From NCBI GenBank assembly GCA_016748015.1, contig JAAOMT010000230.1, positions 133,795 through 197,794 on the forward strand: a stretch of 64,000 nucleotides of DNA, given 5' to 3'. Within the stretch, counting starts at the first letter, position 1; the number at the start of each line of letters is the position of its first letter. Made by a program: the position numbers and the translations under genes. A model generated the notes under the pieces. The model saw nothing but the letters and a program-made list of their open reading frames with translations. It was not told where the DNA came from and ran no database searches. Positions 1 to 11,929 of this stretch are shown here, one piece after another. This DNA comes from Geosiphon pyriformis. Taxonomy: Eukaryota > Glomeromycota > Glomeromycetes > Archaeosporales > Geosiphonaceae.

Positions 1-110
1 AATAGGAACAAAACTAAGTGTTCTAGTGCTAAATATAGTTTATGTGCTTTCTATATGTAATCAGCTACTCAAACCAGTTCAGACTATGCTAAGTTAATAC
101 AACAGAAAAA
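1..110 (-). repeat. LINE-type 3' UTR tail of the first type-B element
   Basis: Read on the minus strand, this stretch follows the same order of short words as the 3' UTRs of the LINE-A copies (compare 42660-42780 and 49772-49890): a CTGAACTGG / CTGANTGGC word, then TAGAAAGYRCAT, then a TAG-rich AT tract. It directly follows the end of the type-B ORF1 reading frame, so it is read as the 3' UTR of that element. The 3' terminus lies beyond the window start. No coding potential is seen. Confidence 0.6.
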
Positions 111-2270
111 AACTTACCCAAAGATAATATCTATTAAATAACTTCAAACAAAGTAATATTATAAAAGATCAATTCAACCAGCTATTCAGCTGTCTTTAAA
201 GAATTAGTTTTAACACTAACAGATTTATGAGCCTAAAGAGACATTAAGTTAAAAAACATATTATCATCTATGCCAATTAAATGCTTTGAATTATTAGACA
301 TATTAATATTATTCAAGCAACACTTTTTTTTCAAAGAAACCATTTCTTTTTCCAGCTTACCAACAATTTTGCTAAAAAAATCCAGATAAACCATAAACTT
401 ATTGACCTTTAAACTAAGAATAGTGCTTGAGGTAAAATTATCCTTAATAAAATATTCAAATACAATAACCAATACACTAATAAGTTTAATAATTGATTCA
501 ACCAAAACTGACAACTTAACTAAATTAGATTCCAGAAACACCAACCAAGAGGAAAACAAAGAATTACCAACAATTACAGAAGAAAAAACAGAAGCTACCA
601 AAGGAGAAAACTCAGAAAGATTTAAACAAACAGAGGTCTTAACATAAGAAACATTACTTACAAAATATAATTTAAATATTTTAAGAACCATAAAAAAGAG
701 AAATAGAAAAATAGTACAGTTTGCAATCAGATGACTTATCTTTTGGTATTTAAAGCAGCATTAACAACCAAAAGTTTTCCACTAAATACAACATCTTTTT
801 AGTGTACCAGTTTTAACAACTGTAGAGTTCAAATTAACTTAAAAGTCAAATGTAATCAGAGCAAACTGGAAAAAATAACCAGAATTAAGTAAATAAGAAA
901 TAAAACAAGTCTGATTACCAACTTAAAAAATCATATTACTAATCTCAAAAACAGTACAGTTAAAAGAAAGATTGACCAACTTGGTTCTAAACCTATCATG
1001 AAACAAAATGGTTTCTTTTTGATTTACAAAGAGAAAAATCTAAACACTATTTTTGTCCACCAATATTAACTAGTAATTGAGAACAAATACAGCAGCATCC
1101 AATTTATTAAAATAAACAACCACTTATTGCCAAACACCAATAAACTTCAGCATAACATGAGAAATCTCATTAAAGACACCAAAAGCTAACTTAATATTAG
1201 CAGCAGACACATCTAAGGGCATATTATACAGCATAACAACAGTAAAAAAGAAACCAGACTCAGAAACCACCAAAGACTTGGCAATTTTAAGAGTGACAAA
1301 ACAAACAGAACTTGTAAGCTTAACCAAAAATACAGCATTCAAAGAATTTTGAAAAACAAATTTCATACAAAAAAGCTTTATATTGTCTTTTAATACTGAC
1401 TTTACATCCAAAAAACCATATACAAACTAAAAAACAGTTCTAATATGAGCCAATTTGATCTTAAAAATATTATCAGATATTAGAATAAAAATTACTTATC
1501 CAGTAAATTTTTGATAAATAATAATGATTTTCCAAACACCACCAATGATAGCATTAGAAACCAGAGAAAATAATTTAATTTCTATTTGATCAACCCAGTT
1601 TTCAAAAACAGATGACTTAATAAAAGATGATTGCTTTGCTTCTAAAACCAGCAAAAATTTACTGGAAAGCATTAGATTTGACAACACAATCAATGGTTAA
1701 TTTTGGCTTATTTTGAATAATATGCTGGATAAAACAGTAGAGATTTCATCTAAGATTTTAGTTAGAATCATAAAGAAGTTTAGTATAATAATAGAAGAGA
1801 CAAGTGATTGCTTTTACTTTTTTGAATCTTTGGTCTTTTTAACTATTTTGTTTAAAGAAATAGTGCTAGCAATACCAGATGTAGAAGCTATGATAGGGAA
1901 GACCAACTTGTTAACTAGTCTGTTATTAAAAACTTTTGAATTCTTAAAAAAAATAAAGACAATATTGTAATTAATCCAAATATGTCTCTTTAAGAGAACT
2001 TTGACTGGTAAAAAACCAGTTAAAAATGAGTAAAATGCTTTAGTGGTCACTAAAAACAGCTTATTATTTTTAATATCTAAGAGAAATATAGTTAAGATAT
2101 TATGTTTAGTTGTTTTAATAATAGAGAGACCATCTTGTATTGAAACTTTATTAGTTACTATAGAAAAAGTAATAAGTGCAACTTTTTTACTCTTTGTTTT
2201 AGTTATAATTATAACTTTAAAGAAACAAAAAAGTTATAAAAAATTTTATTTAAGATATTAATATTTTAAA
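111..2270 (-). pseudogene. Type-B LINE ORF1-like RNA-binding protein, decayed
   Basis: The longest open pieces are 1124-1411 and 233-691, in different frames and separated by stops. The piece at 1124-1411 has an RRM-like stretch (NIKLAFGVFNEISHVMLKF) that aligns with the intact LINE-A ORF1 stretch at about 43966-44035 (VIEAVFSKFGKIISIKVQL). Following pieces read like the rest of the ORF1 core, including a degenerate zinc-knuckle zone near 740-800. The C-terminal piece (233-691) is rich in hydrophobic and charged heptads (GKLEKEMVSLKKKCC), consistent with a coiled coil. The likely role in an active element is RNA binding and RNP assembly. No endonuclease or RT follows; LINE 3' UTR sequence starts almost at once. 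The 5' limit is approximate. The protein differs clearly from LINE-A ORF1, hence 'type B'. Confidence 0.6.
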
Positions 2271-2689
2271 ATTGGTTATAATAATAATTAATTTAATTTA
2301 AAAAAATAGCAAACATTTTAATTAGTAAAGTTAAAATAATATATAATATGTAATTTATAAATTTTTTAACCAAATTAAACAAATTAATTTTTGTAAATAT
2401 TAAAAAAAATATTATTATCTTTAAAGCAAAAATAAAAATAAAAATATTATTTATAAACATTTAATAAAAAATTTAATTTGAAAAAATCTTATAATATTTT
2501 AAATAAAAAAATAAAAAAATATTAAAAAATATTAAAAAATAATAAAACATAATAATAAAAAATATAATAATAATAAAAAAATTATAAAAAAAAAACAAAA
2601 AAAATAATTTTTATTGTAAAAACAATTAAGCAAAATGTTTTAGAAACATTTTTCTTAAATATTAATAATATAAAACTGTTTTTAATAGT
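2271..2689. other. AT-rich spacer, nothing recognisable
   Basis: Almost pure A/T sequence between two type-B elements that face away from each other. It contains short homopolymers and no open frame of note. It may hold the decayed 5' UTRs of both, but nothing in the sequence proves this. Confidence 0.5.
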
Positions 2690-3489
2690 TTTTAAAGAAT
2701 TTTTTTTGTTGGTAATTTTTTTTCAATCAAAATTTTTTTTAAAAAACACATTAAGATTAATTTTAATATTGTTTCTATTTTTTAAAAAATCTAAAAACTT
2801 TTAACAATAAATTAGTTAACAAATTGGTTTTTTTTGTTTTTATTACTATTATTATATTAAACTTTTTTATAATTCCAAATAAAAATTTGAATAAAATTTT
2901 TGTTATAACAATTAGTTTTTTTTCTAATATAAATAAAAACAATAACAATAGATTTTTTATAATAAGCCAAAATTAACTATAAAGTATATTGTTAAAAATA
3001 GTATTTTTTAATAAATTATTACTAGTTTTAAAAAAAAACAAACCAAATTTTTAAATATATTTTTAACCAATTAATTTATTCGATTAACTAAATAAAAATT
3101 AAATTAATTAATTTTTTTTTGTTTTTTGGTATTATTATTAATAATATTTAAAAACAATTATTAATTATTAAAGATTTATAAAATAGATAATTTTTATTTT
3201 AATATTTAGTTTTATTATTAAAATTAAAATAGTATTATTAAAAACTTTAATTTTTTTGTTATGTTATTAATACTGTTTTGTTGTTAATTTTATTATTAAT
3301 AAAAATTAATAAACTTTTGATAAGCTAATTTATCTTTAAAGTATTTTTTTATTTTTTAAATTTTTTATGTTATTAAATTTATAATAAAATAACCAATTTT
3401 GTATCAATTATTTTATATAGTTATTTTACAATAAAAATTTTTTTACTGGAATTTTTGTTTATAAATTTTTTAATAATATGCAATTACTT
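2690..3489 (+). pseudogene. Type-B ORF1, N-terminal segment (plus-strand copy)
   Basis: Heavily decayed plus-strand coding remnant. Around 2740-2830 the reading KKHIKINFNIVSIF then LTNWFF aligns with the minus-strand type-B copy at 1814-2050 (LKRHIWINYNIVFIFF, then VNKLVF). Around 3430-3489 the reading KIFLLEFLFINFL aligns with KLFCMKFVFQNSLN of the same copy. The frame is cut at 3489, where a family-C LTR begins, and resumes at 31090. Many stops are present and no function remains. Its 5' border is a guess from where similarity fades. Confidence 0.5.
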
Positions 3490-3779
3490 TGTTATTATTA
3501 ATAAAAATCTAAATTATTAATTAACATAAAATTATCTTTATAATTTATATTGTTAATTAATATTTAATTTATTACTTAATATTTTATTAAATTAAATATT
3601 ATTATCTAATTAATAATTTAATTTTATAATACATAATATAATTATATATAATAATTAGATATATAATATTTTAAACTATATAATATTTAAAAATTTAATA
3701 AAATATTTAAAAATTTAATAAAATATATTAAAATAATTAATAATTTATAAAAACAATTTATAGTTTATTAAAATGTATT

Positions 3780-3919
3780 TTTATTTTTTATTTTTTTTAT
3801 TGCTTTACAAGTAAGCTCTAAACACTACTTAGTGCTATACATCAAAGAAATGATCTAAACTAGGTGTGAATCATGCACTTTCTACACGTAACCAGCCATT
3901 TAGGCCAATCAAAACAACA
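3780..3919 (-). repeat. LINE-A 3' UTR and A-rich tail (minus copy)
   Basis: Follows the ORF2 stop at 3920-3922. On the minus strand it reads through the conserved TTGATTGGCCTAAATGGCTGG block, then TAGAAAGTGCATGATTCAC, and ends in an interrupted A tract. It is homologous to the 3' UTRs at 32764-32900, 42655-42800 and 49772-49911. Confidence 0.75.
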
Positions 3920-6900
3920 CTATGCAGCTATATAAACTGAAACTAAGTCACTTATACCTGAGAAAAACAAACAAAATTTGCGAAAGCCAAAACAAACACT
4001 AAAAGCATCAGCAATACCAAGCAATTTGACCACTCCAGCTGACAACCCAGAAGCCAAACCAGAAACTGAGACAAGAACTGAACCATTAAGGGGAATCAAC
4101 CCATTATTCTCCATATATACACACTATTTAGCATGAACTGATTAGACACTACTTCTAAAATCAAGACTAAGAGAGTGCACAAATTTAACAATCTCCAAAC
4201 CAGCAACTTTTGGATCGTAAAAGATAGTGACTGCTTCGCAAAACCAGTCATTAAAAATGAAACTCTTATAAAGAGCCATGGCCAAAAAGGAGTCAGAAAC
4301 ACATAAAGACAACATTTGTAGTATGTCTGAAGAAGAATGAGAGAAACCAGAGATTGTCTTTCAGGAGTCCACATAGAATTTCAACAACTGATGTCAGACA
4401 GAGTCATCAATCTTGTAAGAAAACACATGATCTGATGCCTCCATATTACCACAATATAAGCACAAAACACTTGAATACAGTCTATTATAAAGGCACTTCT
4501 GAACAGCAACTGGCAGCCAGTAGTGCAAAGTCTTTATGAAATAAGAGCAAGCATTAGCCGAGAGTCTACTGGTGAAACCAGCAGTCATGTGCAAGTCAGG
4601 GTGCCAAACCAAAGATGAACAGAGCCAGTCAATCTCAAAAAGCAAACTGCCTGCCAAAAACTTGGAATCAGAACCAACCTCCCAGTACACACAACAAACT
4701 GAATGATAAATATCATGTACAAAATGTCTGGAATTGTCAGAAACCACACTACCATCAGCCACTATGAAGCATTTATCCAAGTGGTGAAGAAGATACCAAC
4801 CAGAAAGAAAAGTATTACCAGCAATCGCATCAGTGCGCTCATTTTCTGAAATGTCAGAGTGGTCTTTAACTTTATGCCAGCTGATTTTCAAATTCTTATA
4901 GTAAATAACATTGACAATATAATGACATTTGACTCAACACTAATTACAAAAGTTGGGACACACTAGACCTAATTCAGAATTACAGGCATTCAGAACAGAT
5001 TGACTATCCAAAAACAGTTTAACAGAGCTCAGTGGGAAAACACACTCCAGAGCCAGCGCAATAGCCTGCAATTCCACCAAAGTAGATAACATCAAACTTG
5101 ACACACTGATGCCCAAACCCAAATTAATGTCCTCAAAAAATGCAGCAGCACCAGCTCTACAACCAACTGTGTCCAGATTACTAAGAGACCCATCTATATA
5201 CACTAACAAACTATTAGCACCAACTTACAATAAACAATCACAGACAGAAACAAAATCACTAAATTCAAGAATGTTCAAAAAACCAACACCATCTGAAATT
5301 GAGGGATGAGTAAAAAAGAAACCTTTATCATCAAGAAATGCAACAGAAAACTTGAACCACTCAGGAACAAGGCCACAGGGGTCTAATTTTTTCCAACACT
5401 TAAAGATATGCCAATCAAAAACAGAACCACAATGATTATGAAGTTGATCCACAAAGGCAACATCATACTGTCAGAGAGAAGGAAAAAACCTGAGAAACTA
5501 TAACTCACCCAGAACAGTAAACATAGAAACCCCACCACAAAACCAAAAGGAATTGGCCAAAAAGCCACTTAAGGACAAACTGCAGTCAAAAAAAATGCAA
5601 ACCATGCCCACTAGAAAGTTATTGGAAGAACTGACACAAATACACACAGGAGAACTCAATGGATAACAGGGTGCTAGCACAGAACCTGCAAGTTATGGGA
5701 TCTATAAGAAAATAAATGTCTTAAAATGCCACCCAAATTTGCAAAACTAACAAGAAAGACCACTTTGCTCTCAGACTGAACTTGAAAGAAAAATTTCAAA
5801 CCATAAAAAGAAGAGTGATGAATTGTATCACTAAGAAAATCAAGAAGTAGGCTGGATTTAAACTTTAATTCCCTATGAATCAAGGCATCCCATTTGTTAT
5901 ATGTATCAATAGGAACAAAGTTGAACTGAGTCCTATAACTAACTATAAGATGAAAAACTGCCAACACTAAATATAAAAACTGTTTATCTGAGACAGCTTT
6001 TTTCAGGACCAGGTTGGTAAAAAAATGAATGTCTGAATTCACCTTCACCAAACTAGGCTTTAAGAGACCTTCAGTTGAGAGAAAAATACCTAAATATTGA
6101 TGAAATTTACCCTTTTTGGCTATAGAGATTGGCAAGCCACTGATAGAAAGAGAGAGAGCACTGACTTTGCAATTGATAAGAATGACCACTGTTTTGTCAT
6201 TATTAATAGAAATATTATTTATCCAAAAAAATTTACTTACAATATCTAGAATGTATTGAGTAGCTGCCTTACTACTACCAATCCAAATTGTATCATTAAC
6301 AAAAGCACTAGCAGCAAAAAAAGAAGAAAGCCCAGCCTGGAATTCAGCATGACCATTTCTTGAAATAAAATGAGAACTTAACCTATAACCATACATGCTT
6401 TTCTGTTTCTTGATTTTGTATAGTAGAGGATTATAAAATATACACCACAGAAGAAGAGAAAAAACCTCTCCTTGGTCCAAACTATCATGTACACAATAAT
6501 CATTCATCAGTCCAAAGTCCATCATCACCTTGTTGGTATGATTTTTATAAATACTACCAAAAAACCGAATAAACTTACTATACATCTTAATCCTAACCAA
6601 ACTTTTCTTAAGATGTTCTCAGCTGACTGAATTGTATGCTTTCCGCATATCCTGCAAAACCAAACAAAGTTCTCAATTCTTTTTCAATACATCTTCAACC
6701 ACTGATCCAACCACAAAAATAGAAGACTGAGTTATTGTACCTTTTAAAACTAAAAAATTGTCCCCACGAAGAATGTCAAAAGAGCTGCATGCCAAAGAAA
6801 TCCTATCAGAAAGAATCTTGGGAAGAATCTTACAAGCTGTCTTAATTAAAGCAATAGGACAGATATTCATAAGAACACCTTCTCACTCATATGGTTTAGA

Positions 6901-8600
6901 AATCATTAAGATTTAAGCTTCCAACTAAGGTCTGAGCACTGATTTAGAAGACAAACAAAAGTTCAAAAGCATTAAAAGCATATCCAGAATTGACCTGTCA
7001 TAATGTTTTCAAAGCTTATTTGTAATACCTAAAAGACCAGCAGCTTTGCCATTAGGCAGATCAAAAATCACATTAAGCAGCTCATTAAGCTTAACTAAAC
7101 ACATTACACCAGAAAAGGCTTCATCAAAAATGTAATCCAATGGCCGATATTGACAAGACCAAACATCAGTGACATCAGCAATCACACCATGCTTCTTGGT
7201 CCAATCCTCCATAATAATGTCCATCTTAGATTTAACTAAATCGAGCTCCAAAATAAGCTTGTCCTCTACAACCAAATGGTCCAGAACCACTTTGTGGAAA
7301 GAACACTCCAAAACACTTCTGATAGTATAATCTTTATTCATCTCAAAGCTTTCCATTCTCTTATTTATAGCAGCTCTAATGTTAGTTTCTTTAGTTGTCA
7401 AAAATTCAACAAGCTTGAACATATGATAAGACTTTCTTATGCCAGAGAGAGTAGAATACACACAACTAGAGTTTGTACCAGAGTTAATAAGATTCTAAAC
7501 AACTGAGGCTTTGACACTGTCCAAAGAGTCCCAGCACTTCATAAGAGAGACAAAACTACCAACATTGGTCTCATGAAAGGCCTTGACAATCTTTAAAACC
7601 AAAAGCTTCAACCTATGAAACTTCGAAGAAACTTTGATGAAAACACTATCAAAATCCTTGAACCATTTCTTACTAAATATCTTATTTGTAGAAAGAACCA
7701 CTATTCTGCATAAAACATCCCACATGGCATTCAGATTTAAGAACTTGACAGTGGCAGCAAATTTGTTAAAGAGCATCTTAGCATTGGCCAATGTGGCATT
7801 TCTAAAATTTTCCCATCTATTGTTATCAGCACCCTTGAAATCAAACTTTCAACAATTCTTATTAGCCTGCTTATAAAGAAAGTTTAACCACACATCCAAA
7901 AATCTACCTAAACTTACTAACACAAAAACAGCTCGATGATTAGTATTAAAAAATTCACCAATATTACACACAATGCGATCTACCACAGCATTGACTAAGT
8001 TTACAGAAACAAACAAGAAATCTATAGTCTTAGCCATGTCCTGAAATTAGCCCATGTGGGCATCTTGACAAAAGAACTTCCACCCAAAAAATTAACCAAA
8101 CCAAGATCTAAACACCTCTTAAAACTAGCACACCTTTGGGAGCCATTCTTATTAAAGTCACCATTCAAAACCACAAATGAAGATTTATTAACTGCCTTTG
8201 TTATTACAAAATTGACATCATTAGCCTGAGAGAAGCAAACAGCCAGAAATGTTTCAGTGTAGAGCCCTAAAATCGACACAAAAAGTTTATTTTTGAACAA
8301 CAGCTTGACTGAAAGGAGCTGACCAAGCACTTCAGAAACCTTATAAACATGACGAACTAGAGAATTGTTCATAATAATTGCAACACCAGCACCAAGAAAC
8401 CCCTTATTCAACCCAAATGAAAAAACTTTGACCTTATCAAACTTATTCTTAATCTAGAGTTTACAACTAGACCTCAGCTTTGTCTCAGTAATTATTGAAA
8501 CCAAATTTCCAGAATCTCTATGCCAACGGATAATGTTCTCTTGCTTGGTGAGGACATTGATACCACGAACATTACACATTGTGAATTTCCAAACAAAATT
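3920..8600 (-). pseudogene. LINE-A ORF2 (endonuclease / reverse transcriptase / RNase H), broken
   Basis: Same length as the intact ORF2 (about 4.68 kb) and same domain order. The endonuclease is visible at 8645-7849 (LNGDFNKNG in place of GGDFNEN, then KTIDFLFVSVN and FFNTNHRAVF, where the usual DH is now NH). The RT spans about 7080-5680, with DMRKAYN near 6640, LDQGEVFSLLLW near 6470 and FVNDTIW near 6300, where the FVDD catalytic box is changed to FVND. The RNase H region spans 5209-4800 (VYIDGSLSN, LVELQAIALALE, LFLDSQSVLN). A zinc-type motif near 4480-4400 begins CLYCGNMEASDH. The open pieces occupy three frames, with breaks near 8030 and 5680, plus many stops. The protein would nick target DNA and prime cDNA synthesis in an active element. 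Confidence 0.85.
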
Positions 8601-8602
8601 AC

Positions 8603-8869
8603 TTATTGGGGAGAAAGAGAAGTAGATGATCCCAAACCAAAGCACAAATGATCCAATCTTTCCAAGACAAATTCAACTAACACCTCCAAAGCCACCATCT
8701 TGGATTCTAATCCATCCACCTTGGTGGTCAAAACTTTAGAACTACTTGAACTAAGGTTATCAATCAATTCTGCAACAACAACTGAGAGAGAGAGAAGAAA
8801 AGATGCCAGTGTACCATCTAGAGTCATTTTTGAATCCAAATTAGACACTACAAGCACAAGAACAATTGG
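8603..8869 (-). pseudogene. LINE-A ORF1, C-terminal segment (minus copy)
   Basis: Encodes the C-terminal end of ORF1 (SSSSSKVLTTKVDGLESKMV..., ending LSPQ stop at 8603), aligning with SPSSSKVLTAKIGGLESNM of the intact ORF1. It is separated from the rest of ORF1 by Gypsy-A, inserted at 8869/8870. The heptad-like pattern (LESKMVALEVLVEFVLERLDHL over its length) suggests a coiled coil. Confidence 0.8.
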
Positions 8870-9486
8870 TATTATAGATGATTATTTGGGATTTCAAATC
8901 AAATAACAAATCTGTAACTTGGTGCTCAATATCTTGACAAGGCTGGTGACACTAGTATGTTGGTTGTATCTGAAGGTTTTTAGAGTTGAATTTTTTGTAT
9001 AATGGACAGAGATTTAATTGATGGTTTTATCTATAGCTTCTCGAAACTGTAGTTTTATCAAATTTCTTTCTTAGTGTAGTGGTCAGTAATCTTCCTGGTA
9101 AGCTATCCTCAAATCTATGAGTGTTTTACCCTTGTTTTACAGGTCTTTTACCAGTCTCTATGACATCTGTATTTCAGTGCTTATTCCTTAATCAATTTTA
9201 GTAAAACCAAAGAAATAACAAAAGAAATAAAGAAAATAAAAAAAGATAAAGAAATTAACAAAAAGCAATTACAAGTTAGTATCCCATCAATAGCCGTAAT
9301 TAAAAGCTATTGTTCCAGTGTGGTTAAGTATCAATTACTATCAACATAAAGTATTGATAGTAAAGAGTGGATTGAGATAGTAAATAATTATTTATTAATA
9401 TTTGTGATTTAAAAAGTTGCTTAGATAAAATCTAAACAGAAAGGTTTTCTTTACTTTTTTTTTCTTTTTACTTCTAATGCTACCAC

Positions 9487-9494
9487 TATATATA
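9487..9494 (-). promoter_or_regulatory. Candidate TATA box of Gypsy-A LTR
   Basis: TATATATA within ATTATGTATATATAGTGG (minus strand), immediately downstream in coding sense of the palindromic array. The same motif in the same context occurs at 18838-18845 in the other LTR and at 50905-50912 and 60162-60169 in Gypsy-D. Only the 18838 copy would drive full-length RNA. Confidence 0.5.
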
Positions 9495-9513
9495 CATAAT
9501 TGATGTTCTACAA

Positions 9514-9710
9514 GATTGCTCATATTTCCGAGCAATATACTATGATTTTTTGAGCAATGCTTACATTGCTGAGTAATGTGCTCTAATTTTCTAATATTGC
9601 TCCATATTGCTAAGCAATGTGCCATGTTTTCTAACATTGCTCCACATTGCTGAGCAATGTGCCATGATTTTTGACATTGCTCCACATTGCTGAGCAATGT
9701 GCTCATGTGC
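9514..9710. repeat. U3 array of short palindromes, Gypsy-A LTR
   Basis: Five or so diverged units of roughly 40 bp built on ACATTGCT-N-AGCAATGT, for example CACATTGCTGAGCAATGTG near 9683-9701. Each unit can form a hairpin or a symmetric protein site. The array is repeated at 18866-19061. It lies just upstream of the TATA motif in coding sense, where LTR enhancers are expected. Confidence 0.85.
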
Positions 9711-9771
9711 TAAATACTATTCTCTTATTGGTCTGCTATTTTCCATATCTATTTTCTTTTTATGAGTAACA

Positions 9772-9785
9772 TTATCTCCTTCTTT
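9772..9785 (-). other. Polypurine tract, Gypsy-A
   Basis: AAAGAAGGAGATAA on the minus strand, abutting the LTR start. This is the expected position of the plus-strand primer of reverse transcription. It overlaps the end of Pol, whose last codons read FDEA stop just before it. Confidence 0.7.
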
Positions 9786-10570
9786 AATATTAAGCTTCAT
9801 CAAAATTTTTATTTTGAATTAATTTTAATACTTCTTTTTTAATTATTGTTTGTTTGACTCTGTTCTTCACATCTTCTACTTGTGTATTGTTTATTCTTCC
9901 CCATTGGTTAATAGTTATGGTTTCTATGTTAGAGTGTAACAATATTTTTGGATAGTTCTGAAATATGTTGTGTAGTTAATAAATTGTTCTTACATGTAGT
10001 GTTGAGTTTGTTTTTTTTCCAATAAATTCTTTAATTTGCTGTATTATATTTTGGTTAAATACTCTCTTGGATTTGTCAATATACAATTCCTGAATATTCA
10101 ACTTTCGACCTAGCTGGTAGTAACAATATGATATTGGAAGTTGTTCTGTCCATTGCTTCCAATTTTTTTTTGTAAGCTTTTCAGTTGGTATCATAATAGG
10201 TATTTTTCCAAAAGTGTTCTTTACTTTTTCTACTATCTTATCTGACTAGTTTTTATCATTTTTTGGTGGTCACTAATATGGTGTATTCTTTGTCTTTCTT
10301 CTGGTGTTTTGATAGCAGATAGTTTGGTTATTAATAATAATTTCTATATTTAACTGTTGTTGACTTAAGACCTGAAACAATTGTTGAGCTATTGTGTAAA
10401 TATGATCTGGTATTTCCATTTTCTTTGTTGTTTTTATTGTGTATATTGTGTCTTTATATATTTTTTTAATTGTTCAATTTGCCATGTTTGGTGTAATTAT
10501 TATGATTGGTTCCAGATCTCATGGAATCTCATCTGGTTGGACTATTATTTTCTGTACTCCTAATTATAGA
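9786..10570 (-). pseudogene. pol: Pol C-terminal extension of unknown function (Gypsy-A)
   Basis: Between the integrase C-terminal domain and the LTR lies about 260 codons with no domain I can name. The clearest open piece is 9976-10194 (WTEQLPISYCYYQLGRKLN, then LYIDKSKRVFNQNIIQQIKE). Its last part reads YPKILLHSNIETITINQWG..., then a lysine-rich helix, and ends FDEA stop. The same order is found in Gypsy-D (51175-51950: RPEILLNTEMDTVTVNQIG, ending LDEA) and, more distantly, Gypsy-C (21303-21990). Conservation of words and of the terminal position supports a real coding domain rather than untranslated sequence. Stops interrupt it here. It may be fused to Pol or be a separate ORF. Confidence 0.6.
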
Positions 10571-10589
10571 ATATTATTGGTAAATAGTA

Positions 10590-11650
10590 GTATTATATTG
10601 TGATATGGTTTCAGTTGATCTCTATGTGCTGCTTTGGTCAAGATTTTGTTGTTCAATCTTAATTTATAAGCTCCATTTTCTAAAATTTCTTCTATGTGAA
10701 ATGGTCTGTCCTATTTGGAATCAAATTTTCCACTCCATTGTTTTTCTGCTTTGGTATAATATAAAAGTACTTTGTCTCCAATCTTGAATTCAACTGGTTT
10801 GTTTGATAGTTGATTATCATGTCTTTCTTTCTGTTTCTCTTGTGACTTTTGAATTTTATCAGCTGTTTTTTTTCATTTGTTTTCCAGTGTTTCTATTAAG
10901 TCATATGTTCTTTTTAACAGTGTTTCCTGAAAATTTTCTTTTGTTATTGGTTCAGTTGGATATGTGTTAACTTCTATCTTAACTGGTATTGTTGCTGTTC
11001 TACCATATACTAATTCAAATGGTGTTGCTTGTATAGTATCTTGTTTCATTGTTCGATATGCAAATAATACTGATGATATGAACAAATCCCATTCATTCTG
11101 GTTTTCTTGGCTGAGTTTGGCAATTGCTTTACACAATGTTCTATTAAATCTTTCTACTAAATCATTTGTTTGTGGATGATATGGTAATGATAGTGGTCTT
11201 TTAATTCCGAATTTTTGGCTTAATTCTACTAGTGTTCTGTTCACAGAGTAAGTTCCTTGGTCTGATAATAATTCTTTTGGACATTCATGTCGACAAATCA
11301 GTTTTTGATAAACAAATTTGGCAATGGATTCTGCATCCGCTTTTTGAATTGCTTTTGCTTCTGGCCATTTAGTGAGATAGTCCATGGCTACTGCAATATA
11401 TCTATTTCCTCTGCTGGTAATTGTTAATGGTCTGACTAAGTCAATTCCAATGTGATCAAATGGTTATCCCACTTTGATTGGTCTCAGTGGTTCACTGGGT
11501 TTTGTTCCTTCTTTTCTTTGACAAGAATCACAATTTTGAATATATTGGATGATGTTTGGATACATTGATGACCAATAGTATCTTTTTCTGGTTCTTTCTA
11601 TGGTTGCTTCTTTGTGGAAATGTCCTGCTGTTGGATCTGAATGCATGTTG
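10590..11650 (-). pseudogene. pol: Integrase domain of Gypsy-A Pol
   Basis: An H2C2 zinc-binding module is seen at 11646-11464 (HSDPTAGHFHKEAT..., CDSCQRKEG). The catalytic core follows, with first Asp in GIDLV (about 11440), second Asp in LLSDQGTY (about 11260) and Glu in DLVERFNRTL (about 11150), so the DDE triad is intact in this copy. A C-terminal SH3-like/GPY-type part (KIGDKVLLYYTKAEKQWSG, about 10790-10730) follows. A Gln-to-stop change (CAA to TAA) at about 11464 separates zinc module and core. Integrase inserts the element's cDNA into host DNA. Confidence 0.9.
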
Positions 11651-11929
11651 AACAGTATTGTTTTTTTCTCTGGTTCTGTAACTACTCTAGTTGGTTGATC
11701 TGAATTTTGTCTATTTTTTCAATAAAGTATGTTTTGGTGAGTGATAAAGTATTTTGATTGTTGTTTGATACTATTTCGTTCTGATTGAGATAATTTCTCC
11801 TTGAACTGTTAAGTATCTATATAATATTTGAGTTGTTGGTATTTTTGTGTGTTCATCTTTTGTTATATTTTCGTTGAATTTGGTTTGGTTTTGTTATATT
11901 TTTGGGTTAAAATGTTTTTAGATTTGTCT

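Larger units (their letters stand above)
8870..9771 (-). repeat. Gypsy-A LTR (3' LTR in coding sense)
   Basis: 902 bp, matching 18221-19122 along its whole length. The plus-strand end starts TATTATAG (TGTTACAG in the other copy) and the other end is GAGTAACA, so the ancestral termini were TGTTAC...GTAACA. It contains, in coding order, a palindromic repeat array (9514-9710), a TATA motif and an A-rich tract (9205-9250 on the plus strand). Confidence 0.92.

Noticed and set aside
2271-3489. Very high A+T suggesting mitochondrial or organelle DNA
   Set aside because: No mitochondrial gene, rRNA or tRNA seen; residual LINE ORF1 readings and LTR similarity explain it.
9514-9710. Palindromic array considered as a CRISPR array
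   Set aside because: Units are diverged, adjacent with no unique spacers, lie inside an LTR and are duplicated in the other LTR; no cas genes.
9786-10570. Envelope gene after integrase, which would make the Gypsy elements retrovirus-like
   Set aside because: No signal peptide, no transmembrane segment and no cleavage-site pattern in the extension.
10381-10787. Plus-strand open frames rich in Phe, Cys and Tyr that look like membrane proteins
   Set aside because: They are complements of the A/T-biased Pol coding strand; the minus strand carries the conserved integrase and extension readings.
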